DNA of 64,000 nt from contig JAIERK010000143.1 in the NCBI GenBank assembly GCA_019746975.1, positions 1 to 64,000 on the forward strand, in the 5' to 3' direction. This document shows positions 35,946 through 44,969 of this stretch, piece by piece. A program made the translations under genes and the position numbers. The notes beneath the pieces were generated by a model. That model made no database searches, was not told the DNA's origin, and saw nothing but the letters and a program-made list of their open reading frames with translations. Each line of letters opens with the position of its first letter. The first letter of the stretch is position 1. This DNA is from Candidatus Obscuribacterales bacterium. GTDB taxonomy: Bacteria; Cyanobacteriota; Vampirovibrionia; Obscuribacterales; Obscuribacteraceae.

Positions 35946-38618
35946 ATGCGCCAGCCAAATTTATCGATAGCCGTCATTCTGCTTGTTGTTTTGTTGCTCG
36001 GCGTGTATCCCGCCGATGCTGAAGACAGCCTGTTTTCCTCGATGTTTGATGCGGGAAGCACGGCGCTCAGGGAAGGGCGCTTTGCGGAAGCGATCAAGAA
36101 GCTGAAGTCAGCGTTAAAAGAGGCTGAGTTCTTGCCGCTCGGCGACTCTCGTCTTCGCAACACGCTTAAGGCGTTGGCTCAAGGCTACGAAGCAGAAAAG
36201 AAGTACGACCTTGCAGAACCACTTCTTCGGCGCGTAATTGAAATTGATACGAAAAGCGGAGACAGATCATCTGACGTTGTCAGTAGTGCGAGCGCTCTGG
36301 CTCTCAATCTCAGGAATCAGAGCAGATTCAAAGAATCGATAGCGACTTATTTGAGCGTACTCGGCTCGGAAGAAAAACCTGACGCGGCTCTCGGCGAGGA
36401 CGCAAGAATCACGCTGTTGATCAACCTAGCTGGAGTCTACAGCGACATGAGTGACTACAAACAGGGCGAGCGAAATTTACGCAATGCACTGAATCTAGCC
36501 GAGAAGAGCCGGACAGATACTGTCCTGCTTGCTCGCGCGCTGGAAGCCTTGGCGCTGCTCTACGATCGACTCGGCCGTTATGATGAGGCTTCTTCGTTGC
36601 TGGCTCGAGCTCTTAAGGTCGACCAGCGTGTTGAGCCCGATGGCGGAATCGAGACGTCAGGCGCTTTGCTTAGCATGGGCCGCTTTTTGCGAGAACAGGG
36701 GAAAACTGACGAGGCTCTCGATTATATTAACCGTTCCGTAAAAATGCGCAAAAAAATTCTGGGTGATCAGCACGCCAATGTCATCGAATCGGCGCTAGAG
36801 CTGGCCAGGCTGTATGAGGATGTCAACGCTTACAAAGACGCGGCTTCAGAGTTGGAAGGGTTGCGTCCCATTCTGGAGCAGACCGTTGGCGATGAAAGTC
36901 CTCGATATGCAGAGTTCTTACGACAGCTTGCCTCGGACTACATGAATTGCAGCCAGTACGGTCGGGCGGAACCGCTTTTACGCAGGTCACTGTCCATTGA
37001 CGAAGCTTCATTTGGAAAAGATGGAGCGGAATTGGCTCTGGATCTCAACGCTTTGGGAATGTTTTATGTCTTTCAAGGGCAGTATGCAGATGCCGAACCA
37101 TTGTACCGCCGAGCGCTAAGTATCACCGAACGCAAGTCCGGCCTGGAACATCCCGATGTAGCCGCTTGTTTGAACAACCTCGCTTGGCTATACGATAACC
37201 AGCGCAAGTTTTCCGAAGCTCGCCCGCTTATTGAAAAAGGTTTGGCAATTCGCGAAAAAGCACTGGGCAAGGACCATCCTGTGGTGGCGCGCAATTTGCA
37301 CAATCTGGCCAAGGTCTGTATAGAAGAGGACAAGCTAGATGAAGCTCAACGACTGCTCGAACAGGCTTTGAAGATTCAGAAGGATGCGCTTGGTGCTAAT
37401 CATCCGGATACGATAGCGACGATGAGCGACCTGGCTGATCTTATGCAAAAATCCAAGCGATTTGCTGAAGCCGAGGAGCTCTACAAGAAACTTCTCGCGT
37501 TCGATGAAGTTGCCGAAGGGAAGGGCAGTGCGACCGTAGCGGCCGACCTGGAACTCATCGCTCATGCCTTGGTCGAACAAGATCGTGCGGATGAAGCCAA
37601 GACTTTCATCGCGAGAGCTAAGACAATCAAAGCGACTCTGCCGGGAAGTGTTCGAGACGACCATCAAAGTCACGGATTGGCAATCGCCTCGCTGCAGACA
37701 ATTAAGGTGCCACCGAGAATAGTGGCGGATAAATGGGCCCTGGTGGTCGGTATTAGCAACTTCAAAGATTCCACCATTAACCTTCAGTATGCTGCTAAAG
37801 ATGCGATGGACTTTCGTAACTATCTTATTTTCGAGGCCAACTTTCGACCTGACCACGTCAAGCTGCTTCTCGATCAAAATGCCACCAGAGACAATATCGT
37901 TGGCCATCTGGGTGAAAAATGGCTGAAGAAGGTAGCACGCAACGAAGATCTCGTGGTTATCTATGTTTCATCGCACGGTACCTCAGCGCGAAAGGAAATT
38001 GGCGATGCCAATTTCATCGTTGCGTATGAGACTAACTTATCAAACGCGGTGCTGAGCGGCATACCGATGCAGTGGTTTACCACCGGCATCAAAGATATGA
38101 TCAATTGCCAACGCGTCGTTATCATTATGGATGTCTGTCATGGTGGCGCCCTCCGATCGCCTTCGACCAAGCTTTCGGAGACTCATACTCAGGCTGCCGC
38201 CGGTCCCGGAAGCAAGACATTAATCAGGCATCCTGACTTGAGTCCTCGATCCGGGCTCAACATCGGATCAGGACAAATAGTACTGGCGTCTAGCGAGTCC
38301 GATCAGGTTTCTTGGGAATCGAAGAGTTATCCGAACGGAGTATTTACAAGGCAGCTGATTGAGGCTTTGCGCACCAAGGGAGAAGCCACTCCTCTCATGT
38401 CGGCGTTCAAGCAAATGCGCAACAAGGTGGAACAGGAGGTGCTCCGTTCGCGCTCGGAAATTCAGACACCAATAATGGTAGCTACTGACTGGCATGGCGG
38501 CGATATTATGCTTGGCGTCAAGCCGCAGGCCCCTCGTTTAGTCGAAACCAAAGGCGGACCATCATCCGTGTTGCCGACAAAGAAGCCGCCTGCTGTGAAG
38601 AAAACAACACGGAAGTAA
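35946..38618 (+). CDS. Exported TPR protein with C-terminal caspase-like protease domain
   Basis: An 890-residue protein. A signal peptide ends YPADAEDS. Residues ~35-570 are about 12 tetratricopeptide repeats of the kinesin-light-chain type (YAEAEPLYRRAL-like units, for example YADAEPLYRRALSI). From ~residue 595 a caspase-fold (C14) domain begins KWALVVGISNF. The catalytic His is His677 in YVSSHGTSA and Cys is Cys731 in IMDVCHGGA; both are intact. Such bacterial orthocaspases usually cut after Arg or Lys. Export to the periplasm is unusual for this family. ATG at 35946 after GGAAGG; divergent from the esterase with a 108-base shared promoter region. Confidence 0.92.
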   Translation: MRQPNLSIAVILLVVLLLGVYPADAEDSLFSSMFDAGSTALREGRFAEAIKKLKSALKEAEFLPLGDSRLRNTLKALAQGYEAEKKYDLAEPLLRRVIEIDTKSGDRSSDVVSSASALALNLRNQSRFKESIATYLSVLGSEEKPDAALGEDARITLLINLAGVYSDMSDYKQGERNLRNALNLAEKSRTDTVLLARALEALALLYDRLGRYDEASSLLARALKVDQRVEPDGGIETSGALLSMGRFLREQGKTDEALDYINRSVKMRKKILGDQHANVIESALELARLYEDVNAYKDAASELEGLRPILEQTVGDESPRYAEFLRQLASDYMNCSQYGRAEPLLRRSLSIDEASFGKDGAELALDLNALGMFYVFQGQYADAEPLYRRALSITERKSGLEHPDVAACLNNLAWLYDNQRKFSEARPLIEKGLAIREKALGKDHPVVARNLHNLAKVCIEEDKLDEAQRLLEQALKIQKDALGANHPDTIATMSDLADLMQKSKRFAEAEELYKKLLAFDEVAEGKGSATVAADLELIAHALVEQDRADEAKTFIARAKTIKATLPGSVRDDHQSHGLAIASLQTIKVPPRIVADKWALVVGISNFKDSTINLQYAAKDAMDFRNYLIFEANFRPDHVKLLLDQNATRDNIVGHLGEKWLKKVARNEDLVVIYVSSHGTSARKEIGDANFIVAYETNLSNAVLSGIPMQWFTTGIKDMINCQRVVIIMDVCHGGALRSPSTKLSETHTQAAAGPGSKTLIRHPDLSPRSGLNIGSGQIVLASSESDQVSWESKSYPNGVFTRQLIEALRTKGEATPLMSAFKQMRNKVEQEVLRSRSEIQTPIMVATDWHGGDIMLGVKPQAPRLVETKGGPSSVLPTKKPPAVKKTTRK

Positions 38619-38732
38619 GTCGCTTTTTAACCTGCCTCTCTTCGTCACACCAGAACGCTAAGACAATATAATATGGACGTCGGAGCAATTTGTACGACGA
38701 CGGTAACCAAATTCTAGCCGCAGGAGTAACCT

Positions 38733-39725
38733 ATGTCTTCGAAGGGAAAAGTGAATAGCAGCTGGATTCAGCGATTGGTATTTTGCCTTCTTGTTATCGT
38801 CGTGGCAGCCCCTCCGATTTCAGTTTCAGCGAAATCTAAGAAGAGTGAAGACACGTCTTCCGTAATACGGGAAAAACGCACCACCACTGCCACTACAGTA
38901 GATCTGGTTCAAGGCATGCCGCCGTTCCTCTATTGGGAGGGCCGCGGCGACTCCAAAGGCGTCGTCCTGTGCCTCCATGAGCTTGGCATGTACAGCGGAA
39001 TATTCGAGGACCTCGGCAATAAGCTCAAGGACAACGGATACTCGGTTTATTCAATGGACCTCCGTGGTTTTGGTGGATGGACCGACAAAGGCGCTGAAGG
39101 CAAAATGGATTTGAAAAACACCCTTGCCGACATCAAGAGCGCCGCAGAAGCAATTCGCAAAAAACAATCCGACAAAAAGGTGTTCTTGCTGGGCGAGGCG
39201 ATGGGGGGGGCTCTGGCACTTGAGGCTGCCTCCAAGTTTCCAGACCTGATATCCGGTGCTATCTCATCGGCGCCAGGCGGCGAGCATTTTCATACACTGG
39301 ATAACTTCCTCAGTGTCGGAGGTCGATTTGCTTTAGGAAACAAGCGCTTCGGTAAAGGTGAGGAGTTACTTGCTATTGCGACTCCGAAGAAAGAGTTGCA
39401 GGATGCTTTGAAAAATGACTCTAGCGTTCGTTTGGATCTCGCACCGAAAGAGTTGATGGACTGTCAGTTTTATATGTACAAGACTCGCCGGTTCGCCCGG
39501 CAGATCAGAGACCTTCCAATCATGATTGTTCAGGGGCAGAAAGACGGCGAGTCGCGACCAGAAGGGGCCAAGAAGGTCTTCGACAATCTTGCTACGAAAG
39601 CAAAAGAGTATTTGCCGGTAGAGAATGGCGATCACTACGTCTATGAAGACATTAATGTGGACAAGAATGCGATGAATGCAACCATCGCCTGGCTCGATAA
39701 GCACTCTGAGCGCACTGCACCTTGA
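38733..39725 (+). CDS. Exported alpha/beta-hydrolase-fold protein with Ser-to-Ala nucleophile
   Basis: A 330-residue protein with a signal peptide ending ISVSAKSKK. The body is a monoacylglycerol-lipase/serine-aminopeptidase-type hydrolase: VVLCLHELGMYSG, then YSMDLRGFGGW. In the nucleophile elbow, LLGEAMGGALAL, the Ser is Ala156 (codon GCG at 39198, one base from TCG). The acid (GQKDGE) and His (NGDHYVYED) positions are present. It is therefore probably inactive as an esterase, possibly a binding protein, unless the base is an error. Same strand as the caspase gene, 114 bases downstream. Confidence 0.85.
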   Translation: MSSKGKVNSSWIQRLVFCLLVIVVAAPPISVSAKSKKSEDTSSVIREKRTTTATTVDLVQGMPPFLYWEGRGDSKGVVLCLHELGMYSGIFEDLGNKLKDNGYSVYSMDLRGFGGWTDKGAEGKMDLKNTLADIKSAAEAIRKKQSDKKVFLLGEAMGGALALEAASKFPDLISGAISSAPGGEHFHTLDNFLSVGGRFALGNKRFGKGEELLAIATPKKELQDALKNDSSVRLDLAPKELMDCQFYMYKTRRFARQIRDLPIMIVQGQKDGESRPEGAKKVFDNLATKAKEYLPVENGDHYVYEDINVDKNAMNATIAWLDKHSERTAP

Positions 39726-39755
39726 CGTAAGGGCGGGCTTTTTGCACAGAATTTT

Positions 39756-39769
39756 AATCGATATCGATT
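39756..39769. repeat. Member of the dispersed palindrome family
   Basis: Core AATCGATATCGATT between the convergent genes ending at 39725 and 39931, followed by ATTTGCACC and, 25 bases on, AACTTGACGAG. Left flank differs from the other copies. Confidence 0.8.
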
Positions 39770-39930
39770 TGCACCCGACGCAGAACTTGACGAGTGCGTG
39801 CGTTTTTCTAACAGCGGTTCATTCTATAAGATTGTACCGGGCACCAACATCTCGAAGTCCGAGGCGATACTGAGTTCATCGACTTGTTGCCGATCATTTT
39901 TGTCCAGGCTGGGCGCTCCGACGACTTGTG

Positions 39931-41787
39931 CTACTTGGCGCCCTTCGGCTGCTTGGGCAATGCAGCAGAGAAGAACGAGTTCTTGAGAATCATCGGCATG
40001 TCGTTCTGGTGTGATTCTCGTTCGAGGTCTACTTCAGAAACTAAGACCGATGGTGTCACAACGCTATTACCCGTGGTGCCGTACGCACCGGAAAAACGGA
40101 CTGTATAAGCGGCGCTGTCATCACCTGTGGTGACAATGTCGCGGAATAACCGGTGAGACAATCTTGTGAAGTTACCCCCTCTGACTAGCTCCTCTTTGCC
40201 ATCCTTTACGTAAACCTTGTAGAGCAACGTCGGCTCGGATATGTGTACTTCGCGCCCGCTGTCCATGAAGAAGGCACTTCTTCCCGGGGTAATCGTACTC
40301 AGGACTCCTGACGAGATGTGACGGACGATGACCACATAGTCCAGTCCTTCTTCCTTACCCAATTCGATTAACCGTTCCTTGAGTTTGGAAAGCGATTCTT
40401 CTTTTGACGATTCAATAAATAACTGACTCGTCGACGCGTTACCATCAATCCAGTGTCCGTTGCTTTCTTTGACATCGCGACTTGGCGATCTTCCTGAACA
40501 AAATGTTTTCAGATATCCATTGTCTACAAGGGTCACTCGCTGCGCTTTTACTCCTTCGTCGTCGACCGCGTATCCACCCTTGAGCTGCTGCCCTTTGTAG
40601 TCGAGAGCTGTCGGATCGTCGATCACCGAGATGAAGTTCGGTAAGATTCTTCTGCCGATTTTATCGTTTTCGGGTCCCCACTTCGCAGTAAGAGCTGCTA
40701 CCGAGTCGGATTTGTTAGTCAGTCGCGGTGCCAGAGCTTGGGCGAACAACTCCGCAGCGGCCTGCTTCTCGAACAAAATAGGACCTCGGTAGTCGTCAAT
40801 CGGTTTTGCGTCAGTCAACGCTTTTACTCTTTTAGCCAGGTCTCGAGCCTTTGCATCGATCTCCGTTTTTGTTGGAATTGCGTCCGGATCTCTTGCGGCG
40901 AACAGTTCGAAATCCGTAACACGCATGCCGTCTTCGGCTTGACCATTGGCGCTGATGCCTAGCAGGATTCCGTGATTTCCTTCTCTGTTGATCGAGCCTT
41001 CAGAATTAGCAAACCATCGAGTTCTTACGCGACCAATCATGGCGACTGTAGAGTCAACCACCGCTGGATAATCTCTGAACACCCCTGATATATCTCGAAC
41101 GGTTTTCTTCCAGCGTTCTTTGTCGAGTTCGAGATTGCTTGCCGGTTTCATTGACACAACCGGCTCTGTTCTGCACATTGAGTCCGGCAGATCTTCGACC
41201 TTTTTTTGCTGCAGGATAGCTTTTTTACTTTCCAGTCCTTCGATTGCGCGTTTATATTTGTAATCGCTGTCCAACCATAATGCATGACGAATCGCATCGT
41301 AGTTGTCGTCAATGCAGCACATGCCGCTGCCGCCACGCAAGCCGAAAATAGCCATCAATCCTCGTCGGTTCGAGCTGTCGAGTTTGTAGTCGCCTACCCT
41401 GACGTCGCTACTGATGGTTCGATAGCGCGAATCGTTGACCTGATCGAGCGCTCCAAAACTTCCGTAGACGGAAAACTGTTGTGAATCGGTAGCCAGATAC
41501 GAGACAAAATAGGGGTTGTCATTGCCCTTGATTTTTAACTCGGTTATGCTGCGGAGCAGTTCATCCTCCATAGCTTTGCTTATGGTGTCGTCAGCAAACT
41601 TAGAGGCGTTTTTTATCGAAACCGTTGGTGCGAGCTTCGGTGGCGTAGCCGTGGTGTCTTTCTTCTCCGATTTGACTGCTGTTGGTTTCGGTTGCTCATT
41701 CTTGGCTGGTGGTGCGCCCTTTGCCGCGGCTCCGGCGCACAGGAGAAGCATCATCGAGATTGTTGCGAGCTGTTTTGCTTTTCTCAT
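39931..41787 (-). CDS. Exported TldE/PmbA-like protein
   Basis: A 618-residue exported member of the TldD/PmbA family; the signal peptide ends CAGAAAKG. The family's second half is recognisable (LPNFISVIDDPTALDYKG, then GVKAQRVTLVDNGYLKTF and SNGHWIDGNAS). At the place of the zinc motif it has KQAAAELFAQALAPRL, without HExxxH, as in TldE, the non-catalytic subunit of TldD/TldE. The ATG at 41787 lies 2 bases after the stop of the TldD-like gene and its ribosome-binding site overlaps that stop. It most likely pairs with that protein. Confidence 0.88.
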   Translation of the reverse strand: MRKAKQLATISMMLLLCAGAAAKGAPPAKNEQPKPTAVKSEKKDTTATPPKLAPTVSIKNASKFADDTISKAMEDELLRSITELKIKGNDNPYFVSYLATDSQQFSVYGSFGALDQVNDSRYRTISSDVRVGDYKLDSSNRRGLMAIFGLRGGSGMCCIDDNYDAIRHALWLDSDYKYKRAIEGLESKKAILQQKKVEDLPDSMCRTEPVVSMKPASNLELDKERWKKTVRDISGVFRDYPAVVDSTVAMIGRVRTRWFANSEGSINREGNHGILLGISANGQAEDGMRVTDFELFAARDPDAIPTKTEIDAKARDLAKRVKALTDAKPIDDYRGPILFEKQAAAELFAQALAPRLTNKSDSVAALTAKWGPENDKIGRRILPNFISVIDDPTALDYKGQQLKGGYAVDDEGVKAQRVTLVDNGYLKTFCSGRSPSRDVKESNGHWIDGNASTSQLFIESSKEESLSKLKERLIELGKEEGLDYVVIVRHISSGVLSTITPGRSAFFMDSGREVHISEPTLLYKVYVKDGKEELVRGGNFTRLSHRLFRDIVTTGDDSAAYTVRFSGAYGTTGNSVVTPSVLVSEVDLERESHQNDMPMILKNSFFSAALPKQPKGAK

Positions 41788-41789
41788 TC

Positions 41790-43658
41790 TTACTTCCCTT
41801 TAAATGGATTGATGCCGTTTGCAGTGGGTGGAGGCAGGATTGGCGGCTTGTCTTGCTCTTTCCACTCTCGCGCCACTTCCACGGTCTTGACCAACAGACT
41901 TGGTGATGTCGCTGATACGGGTACCCATCCCGACTCTGCACCACATACGCCACTAAACGTGTCGACATCGTCAGCGGAACACATAATCGTTTCTAGTGAT
42001 GCCAGCGGTGTTCCGACCAGGTTGACGCCCCTCAGGAGTTCATCAGGCTTTCCGTCAGCCCAAACGCGGGTGACTCGAAGTGGAAGCAATTGAAATGATT
42101 GGGGCATAAATGCTTGGGTCAGAGCAAAACCGCCGGCGATTTCGTCAAAGATAAGTCCATAAGGCTTGCCTTGTTTCTTTGCCTCGTCTACTAGTTGCTT
42201 CTTGAGCGTTTCGTAATCAACCTTTTTGCTGGAGTCGACGATCAGGTTGCCCTGCCGCGCGACCGGTTTATTGCCAGGCTCGCATCGACAGTGCCCGTTG
42301 GAGTGATTGAAGGCGTTAATGGGACTTCTGCCCATGAGGAAGTTCTTCAGCACCCCACTCTCGACTATGGTCACCCTTTGAGCCGGGACGCCTTCATTGT
42401 CGAATTTGTAATAACCAACAAGTGGACGATCAGAGATTTTGGAGAGCGTTGGATCGTCATAAACACTTATGAAATCAGGCATGATCTTCTGATTTACTTT
42501 CTTCGCGAAAGTGCGACCTTCGTCTTCGTCTTTTTGTCTGTGACCTTCTACTCGATGACCCAAGACTTCATGAAAGAATACTCCCGACGCTCGCCCACGT
42601 AGAATTGCTGGACCGACATAAGGCTCTGCCACAGGCGCCTTGCGAAGGCTGATGATTGAGTCAGCTAGCTTTCTTATTTTTTTTTCGATGGTAGCATCGT
42701 CAGGAAGGTCTTTCGGATCGAATACATCGATGCTGTCATACAAAAACAAAACCATACCGTCGTTAGCAATCGTGCTTACGTTCGTGGAGATTCGAGCCTG
42801 CCGATCCTGGGTTCGCAGTTTCGTTCCTTCGCTCGTTGTGACGTAACGCTCGTCCAGATCGATGTCCAGGCTGACGTTTGACTCTGTAATTTCCGGGTAC
42901 TCTTTATAGATTGCCGATAGGCGCCGCAAGCGCTCGCGCCACGATTCCGAATCGATCGTTGGTTTTTGCGCTTTCTCCAGGCTCACCACTGATGGTGCGG
43001 CAGAAAAATCAGCCGATTGATCTTCTTCGATCACTTTGACGGTTCGATTCGCTTGAACTTGAATATAGTCGCGCTGCGCCCGTTTAAAGGCGTCATCGGT
43101 TACTAACCAAAGCGCTGTCCTGATTGCCGGCTCATCATCATCGATTGAGAACTCAACTGGCGCTCTGGAGTCTAGGAAATACCTTTCAGTCGGGAGGTCG
43201 AAATCGCCGCGCAACTTATGACTGCTGTCCACCTGCATGTCGCCGACGCGGGCTTCTACATCGAGTATGCGACGTCGGCTCTGGCTGTCGCCGTCGATAG
43301 CACCGAACGAGGCTGTGAGGTTGAGATCTTCTGTGTCGTAAACCCGATATCCGAGGAAATACAAGGGTGTAGAGCCCTTCGCCTTGAGACTCTGATAGCT
43401 TCGTTCCAGCTCCTTGCTCATTGCGTCGAGTAGAACATCGCCCGTGACACCCAGCGTCGCGGCTTCTCGTCCACGCTGCAGCGTGCCAGGCGACGTAATC
43501 GGGCTTGGCGACCCACTGTTACTCTGCCCTTGAACAGCTCCGACCGCCTGCGTGATTGCGCCTGCATCCGCCGAAGCACGACACTGGAACATCAAGGAGA
43601 GGCTGAGGCTGATCCAGCTGACAATCAGGATCTTCGACCCGTTTTCTGTTAGATGCAT
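41790..43658 (-). CDS. Exported TldD-like metallopeptidase
   Basis: A 622-residue exported TldD-family protein; the signal peptide ends FQCRASADA. The zinc-binding HExxxH is intact as FFHEVLGHRVEGHR (His363, Glu364, His368), preceded by GPAILRGRASG and followed by MPDFISVYDDPTL, GVPAQRVTIVESGVL and SNGHCRCEPG. TldD/TldE proteases of E. coli are cytoplasmic and cut unfolded peptides such as pro-microcin; here both subunits carry signal peptides, so they would act in the periplasm. ATG at 43658, weak ribosome-binding site. Confidence 0.9.
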   Translation of the reverse strand: MHLTENGSKILIVSWISLSLSLMFQCRASADAGAITQAVGAVQGQSNSGSPSPITSPGTLQRGREAATLGVTGDVLLDAMSKELERSYQSLKAKGSTPLYFLGYRVYDTEDLNLTASFGAIDGDSQSRRRILDVEARVGDMQVDSSHKLRGDFDLPTERYFLDSRAPVEFSIDDDEPAIRTALWLVTDDAFKRAQRDYIQVQANRTVKVIEEDQSADFSAAPSVVSLEKAQKPTIDSESWRERLRRLSAIYKEYPEITESNVSLDIDLDERYVTTSEGTKLRTQDRQARISTNVSTIANDGMVLFLYDSIDVFDPKDLPDDATIEKKIRKLADSIISLRKAPVAEPYVGPAILRGRASGVFFHEVLGHRVEGHRQKDEDEGRTFAKKVNQKIMPDFISVYDDPTLSKISDRPLVGYYKFDNEGVPAQRVTIVESGVLKNFLMGRSPINAFNHSNGHCRCEPGNKPVARQGNLIVDSSKKVDYETLKKQLVDEAKKQGKPYGLIFDEIAGGFALTQAFMPQSFQLLPLRVTRVWADGKPDELLRGVNLVGTPLASLETIMCSADDVDTFSGVCGAESGWVPVSATSPSLLVKTVEVAREWKEQDKPPILPPPTANGINPFKGK

Positions 43659-43820
43659 AGTGAAAACCGAAACCTAGTGTTGGTTGTTTATGGTTGGCAT
43701 ATGCTATCTAAAAATGGCCAGGCATACAAGCGACCACAGAAAGATTCGTTTTTCATCACTCTTAACATTAAGCTGGCTGCGGTTGCTTTATTGTCTCATC
43801 TGCGGTGGATTGTCGCTCTT

Positions 43821-44168
43821 TTACGATGACCAGGTTGTGCGGTGCATGAGCGGGTCGATTTCAAAGGAAGTTTGAGCACCTTTGAGCTGTTCTCCCTGTC
43901 TTATTTCCTGGCGCATATAGCGTCCAGTGTCGCCGCACCAGCGGGTAAGTCCTCGTGACACCTGTGCTCCCTCGGTTTGATGATTCAGGTGAGCATTAAT
44001 TCGTTTGTCATTTTGAAGGAAGGCTCGTGAGGATAAGGTGGGATTGCGTTTTTCGTTGAGCCGTTGAAGTCTCGATAGTTCCGTTGGTTGTTCCGATTGC
44101 TGTTGTTCCTTCGCACCAGAAAACTTGGATACCAGCGACTTCGCTAGTAGGTTTATCTTTTCGTACAT
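43821..44168 (-). CDS. Hypothetical basic protein
   Basis: About 115 residues starting MYEKINLLAKSLVSKFSGA, with a Gln/Glu-rich linker and many Arg and Asn residues (RLQRLNEKRNPTLSSRAF). Probably cytoplasmic and partly disordered. The ATG at 44168 sits in an AT-rich stretch with TAGG about 9 bases before it; the open frame continues to 44225. Not recognised. It diverges from the lipoprotein gene at 44332. Confidence 0.55.
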   Translation of the reverse strand: MYEKINLLAKSLVSKFSGAKEQQQSEQPTELSRLQRLNEKRNPTLSSRAFLQNDKRINAHLNHQTEGAQVSRGLTRWCGDTGRYMRQEIRQGEQLKGAQTSFEIDPLMHRTTWSS

Positions 44169-44273
44169 ATAGATACCTATATAATTGACAAGGAAATGCT
44201 TCTCGGTAACTTCCTCTCTTACCAAGCTAGCTGATCCATTCTCTTAGCATCTATAAGCAGCAACATATAGTTG

Positions 44274-44289
44274 TATAGGCAAACCTATA
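44274..44289. promoter_or_regulatory. Inverted repeat TATAGG-CAAA-CCTATA
   Basis: A perfect 6-bp inverted repeat in the 163-base region between two diverging genes, with further TATAG-like words around it (44265, 44173). It has the look of an operator for the lipoprotein gene 43 bases downstream, or of a short RNA hairpin. No regulator can be assigned. Confidence 0.35.
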
Positions 44290-44331
44290 AGTCGGCAATA
44301 TTAAACCGGTAAACGCCGGGAGAAGGGCACA

Positions 44332-44892
44332 ATGTATATAGATGGATTAAATCGGAATCAAAGGGGCACAACCATGTTCGGCGTGAGTAACAGGATTTAT
44401 CTGATTAAGGCTTCAGTGGTCTGTTCGATTTTGCTTGCCGGGTGTCAGGGTGCCCAGGTCGCCGATACCTATAACGAGCGCGCTCGAGCAATTTCTGCTC
44501 GGGCGAATCTGGAAGTGGTACAAAACGCTGCCGAGAAGTACGCGAAAGAACACCTGTACCTTTATCCGACCCAGATTGATGACGACTTCAAGGCTTGTTT
44601 TCCAGAGGGCGATCCGGCTACGAAGAAGCCTGGAAAGGCTCCGCTCAATCCATTTACAGGCAATCCGGAATGGCCCGTCATTGGTAAGGTGACTGACCTG
44701 GTTGCAGCTCGCACAACCACGCCTGAACAAATCGGAAAAGGGGTGATCGAGTATAGTCCTATCAATGGTGGAAAAGACTATGCCATCAGGGGTGGTGCTG
44801 ACACCGGTAAGGCAATGGATGCGGAAGACGCTTCGCATGTGGGCACTCTGGTGCTGTCGCGAGATTCTTTCAAGAAGTCGACAAGTCCGTAA
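44332..44892 (+). CDS. Lipoprotein with pseudopilin-like middle part
   Basis: A 186-residue protein with a lipobox, SILLAGC, around Cys38 after a hydrophobic segment. The mature part begins with a long helix (ARANLEVVQNAAEKYAKEH) and then a Pro/Gly-rich region (PLNPFTGNPEWPVIG, then GVIEYSPINGGKDYAIRG). This layout recalls type II secretion pseudopilins of the GspG kind, but the usual prepilin cleavage site is replaced by a lipobox. ATG at 44332 after GGGAG. Probably attached to the outer membrane; function unknown. Confidence 0.75.
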   Translation: MYIDGLNRNQRGTTMFGVSNRIYLIKASVVCSILLAGCQGAQVADTYNERARAISARANLEVVQNAAEKYAKEHLYLYPTQIDDDFKACFPEGDPATKKPGKAPLNPFTGNPEWPVIGKVTDLVAARTTTPEQIGKGVIEYSPINGGKDYAIRGGADTGKAMDAEDASHVGTLVLSRDSFKKSTSP

Positions 44893-44900
44893 TTTTTGAA

Positions 44901-44932
44901 GGGAGAAGTGCTGCTGTGGCAACACTTCTCTC
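44901..44932. terminator. Hairpin between convergent genes
   Basis: GAGAAGTG (44903-44910) pairs with CACTTCTC (44923-44930) with a 12-base loop, extended by GG/CC pairs across a bulge. It lies between the ends of the lipoprotein gene and the convergent proline-rich gene, where a two-way terminator would be expected. There is no clear T-run on either side, so the strength is uncertain. Confidence 0.5.
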
Positions 44933-44969
44933 CTGCGCTGCGAGCATGTCGGTAAAACGTTGTTGCGGC

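Noticed and set aside
37335-37907. 190-codon frame antiparallel to the TPR-caspase gene
   Set aside because: It is the shadow of a long, clearly coding frame on the other strand.
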